A DNA stretch of 8,287 nt. Origin: JBAVQS01 sp049694275 (GTDB taxonomy: Bacteria > Chloroflexota > Anaerolineae > UBA4142 > SHND01). Shown piece by piece: positions 7,089 to 8,287 of this stretch. Within the stretch, counting starts at the first letter, position 1. Each line of letters starts with the position of its first letter. Under the pieces are notes generated by a model. The model was not told the DNA's origin, did no database searches, and saw nothing but the letters and a program-made list of their open reading frames with translations. A program made the position numbers and the translations under genes. The DNA is taken from assembly GCA_049694275.1 (NCBI GenBank), contig JBAVQS010000025.1, positions 1-8,287 of the forward strand, written 5' to 3'.

Positions 7089-7472
7089 TTACGCCTTGAC
7101 GACGTAGGTGCCCGCGATCTTGTCGTGCCAGCCCTGCTTGTCCTTGTCAAACAGGATCCAGATGTAGCCGAGGAGGAAGATGGCGCTCACATAGTAACCG
7201 ACGTAGCGGAGAACGGCTTTCATCGGCGTCACCTTGGTGCCGTCGGTCGCAACGACTTTGATCTTCATCACACCCTTGCCGATGGTCTGGCCTGTGGTTG
7301 TCCAGAAATAGTAGTAATATCCGAGACCGACAAGCACGGAGAGCAGATAACCCACTGTTCCGCTCGAGTCAATCATATTGCCCACTGCGCTCAAAATGCC
7401 GCCGGCGATGCCGATAATGACGCCGTCGATGAGCGCCGCGATCAGGCGCGGGCCAAAACCGATCTTTTCCAT
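7089..7472 (-). CDS. RDD family small membrane protein
   Basis: This is a 127-residue single-domain RDD protein. The family signature is present: R9 and D16 in RLIAALIDGVIIG, then the loop TTTGQTIGKGVMKIKVV (58-74). Next is a helix with AVLRYVGYYVSAIFLLGYIW (86-105), and the conserved end DKDKQGWHDKIAGTYVV with D117. There are three likely membrane segments (about 12-35, 39-57 and 88-108). RDD proteins are thought to be membrane components of transport or ion homeostasis; some Na+/H+-antiporter-like activity is reported in other bacteria. The function of this one is unknown. It has its own promoter and a good ribosome binding site, and appears to be a single-gene unit ending at the shared terminator. 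Confidence 0.93.
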   Translation of the reverse strand: MEKIGFGPRLIAALIDGVIIGIAGGILSAVGNMIDSSGTVGYLLSVLVGLGYYYYFWTTTGQTIGKGVMKIKVVATDGTKVTPMKAVLRYVGYYVSAIFLLGYIWILFDKDKQGWHDKIAGTYVVKA

Positions 7473-7480
7473 TTTGCATG

Positions 7481-7486
7481 CTCCTT
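7481..7486 (-). promoter_or_regulatory. Shine-Dalgarno site of the RDD gene
   Basis: On the minus strand AAGGAG lies 8 nt before the ATG at 7472, which supports that start. Confidence 0.85.
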
Positions 7487-7499
7487 ATGAATTGAGAAA

Positions 7500-7529
7500 A
7501 TGATAATCCGAACACGAGCGGGGCGTCAA
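7500..7529 (-). promoter_or_regulatory. Sigma-70-type promoter of the RDD gene
   Basis: On the minus strand, TTGACG (7524-7529) and TATCAT (7500-7505) match the -35 and -10 consensus at 5 of 6 positions each, with an 18-bp spacer. The expected start site is near 7493, leaving a very short leader before the ribosome binding site. Confidence 0.7.
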
Positions 7530-7967
7530 CCCTCTAAACGCATGGACCTCCTGAAAGAGAGCTTGCTCCAGGTCTGGCACATTTTGATAACGGTAGACCC
7601 AGATGCCGGCGAGCGTGAGTGGAGCAATGGATTTATGCCTTTGGCCCGGAAAAAGTGAGATAATCGCCAGGCGGACCGAACGGCACAAACGCCATGCAAC
7701 ATGATTCACGCCAGACCGGCAAAGCAAAACAGCGCAAGCAAGGAAAAGAACGCATTAACTCGGCTTGCACCCGCAAGGGCCTGTCTTGCCAGTTTCAACT
7801 AGACGAGAGGTCAATCCATTCTAACCCAGAAGATCAAGCAAACTATTCTAAATCAACAACACCGCATCACGATTCGAGTTACACCGAGTCCTGGCCGTAT
7901 GCCCTGGCCAACGACTGCTGGCTGACTCAGAAGAACGGCTATAGCATAAACTAATTTGTAGAATTTT
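7530..7967. other. Gene-poor, AT-richer spacer
   Basis: This stretch lies between two minus-strand genes and has no gene I can support. My hand count over 7741-7980 gives 114 of 240 G+C (about 47%), lower than the flanking genes. An open frame on the plus strand (7694-7954) would encode a very polar 86-residue peptide rich in S, N, Q and K, with no Shine-Dalgarno and no family resemblance. A minus-strand frame ending at 7485 overlaps the RDD promoter. There is no tRNA-like fold, no long repeat and no insertion-sequence end. It may hold a decayed gene or upstream control sequence. Confidence 0.6.
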
Positions 7968-8287
7968 TCAAGGGGGGTCTTGCGGCAACAATTTGAACAA
8001 CCCTTCGCGGGTCTGCGCCGGCGGCTGATCGCGTGTCTCTATGAAATCGTCGGAAAACATCGACAGGCTTGCGAATAACCGCTCCCAGCCTGTGTAGGGC
8101 GTCAGCGGGATAAGCTCAAAGGTGATGAGCCCGGCGGCGACGAGGGGGAGGGTTTGGAGAGCCGCTTGCGCGCCGGTGAGGTCGGCACATTCGAGCATGA
8201 GCACAGCCTCGTGGCGGTCCGCGCGGAAATACAGCTCGCGGACGATGCCCGCTTGATAGAGCTCATAGACGCGCGCCGCCTCGGCGA
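7968..8287 (-). CDS. YciI / muconolactone-isomerase-like protein (5' partial)
   Basis: The frame stays open to the right edge, so the gene begins outside the window. The GTG at 8204 is not needed as a start, because in-frame codons upstream of it carry conserved sequence. The visible ~105 residues begin with EAARVYELYQAGIVRELYFR, then DRHEAVLMLECADLTGAQAA, LPLVAAGLITFELIPLTPY and TGWERLFA. This is the pattern of small ferredoxin-like alpha+beta-barrel proteins annotated as YciI-like or muconolactone delta-isomerase family: a helix, a strand with an E-x-Y-F-R core, a helix that places L-P-L-V, and the G-L-I-x-F-E-x-I-P-L strand. The true substrate is unknown; the muconolactone label is often only by homology. 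The tail after about SLSMFSDDF is poorly conserved. No clear terminator follows the TGA at 7970-7968. Confidence 0.82.
   Translation of the reverse strand, partial: AEAARVYELYQAGIVRELYFRADRHEAVLMLECADLTGAQAALQTLPLVAAGLITFELIPLTPYTGWERLFASLSMFSDDFIETRDQPPAQTREGLFKLLPQDPP

Noticed and set aside
7485..7727. Minus-strand open frame of 80 codons upstream of the RDD gene
   Set aside because: It covers the RDD promoter and ends at its ribosome binding site. It has Cys/Arg-rich composition at its start and no recognisable domain.
7694..7954. Plus-strand open frame of 86 codons in the spacer
   Set aside because: It has no Shine-Dalgarno, no family resemblance, and an odd polar composition unlike the other proteins here.
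1..8287. Search for a CRISPR array, tRNA, rRNA, transposase, toxin-antitoxin or other defence system
   Set aside because: I saw no spaced direct repeats, no cloverleaf fold and no such protein families. The genes are ordinary accessory and housekeeping types.

Overview
This 8.3 kb window is bacterial and gene-dense, with a fairly high G+C content of roughly 60% in most genes. The mix of genes is common in Chloroflexota of the Anaerolineae type: a secreted PD40-propeller protein with Ig-like repeats, a DUF418 membrane protein, a DinB-like protein, an MBL-fold hydrolase with a winged-helix tail, and a YciI/muconolactone-isomerase-like protein. That placement is an inference from gene style. There is no rRNA or marker gene here to prove it.

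Layout. Five genes run left to right and two run right to left. Positions 1-2486 hold the 3' part of a large, probably secreted multidomain protein. It has the end of an SbsA-type Ig domain, a TolB-like beta-propeller, a FlgD-like Ig domain and five tandem repeats of about 86 residues. It overlaps by 20 bp a DUF418 (YeiB-like) integral membrane protein (2467-3642). Next come a DinB/YfiT-like four-helix metalloprotein (3719-4210), an MBL-fold hydrolase (4345-5316) and an MFS transporter with a predicted 14-helix layout (5465-6937). A strong bidirectional terminator (7035-7077) separates these from two minus-strand genes: a small RDD membrane protein (7089-7472) and the C-terminal part of a YciI/muconolactone-isomerase-like protein that runs off the right edge (7968-8287).

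Regulation. The only clear coupling is the overlap of the first two genes. The MBL gene has an extended -10 promoter followed by a terminator-like hairpin in its leader, which suggests attenuation or a short RNA. The MFS gene has a long bulged stem-loop just before a strong ribosome binding site. The RDD gene has a good sigma-70-type promoter and Shine-Dalgarno site. An AT-richer stretch of about 440 bp (7530-7967) has no convincing gene.

The genes do not add up to one recognised pathway, and I see no defence system, CRISPR array, transposon, phage gene, tRNA or rRNA. The most unusual items are the domain architecture and repeats of the first protein, the two non-coding hairpin leaders, and the extra helix pair in the MFS protein.
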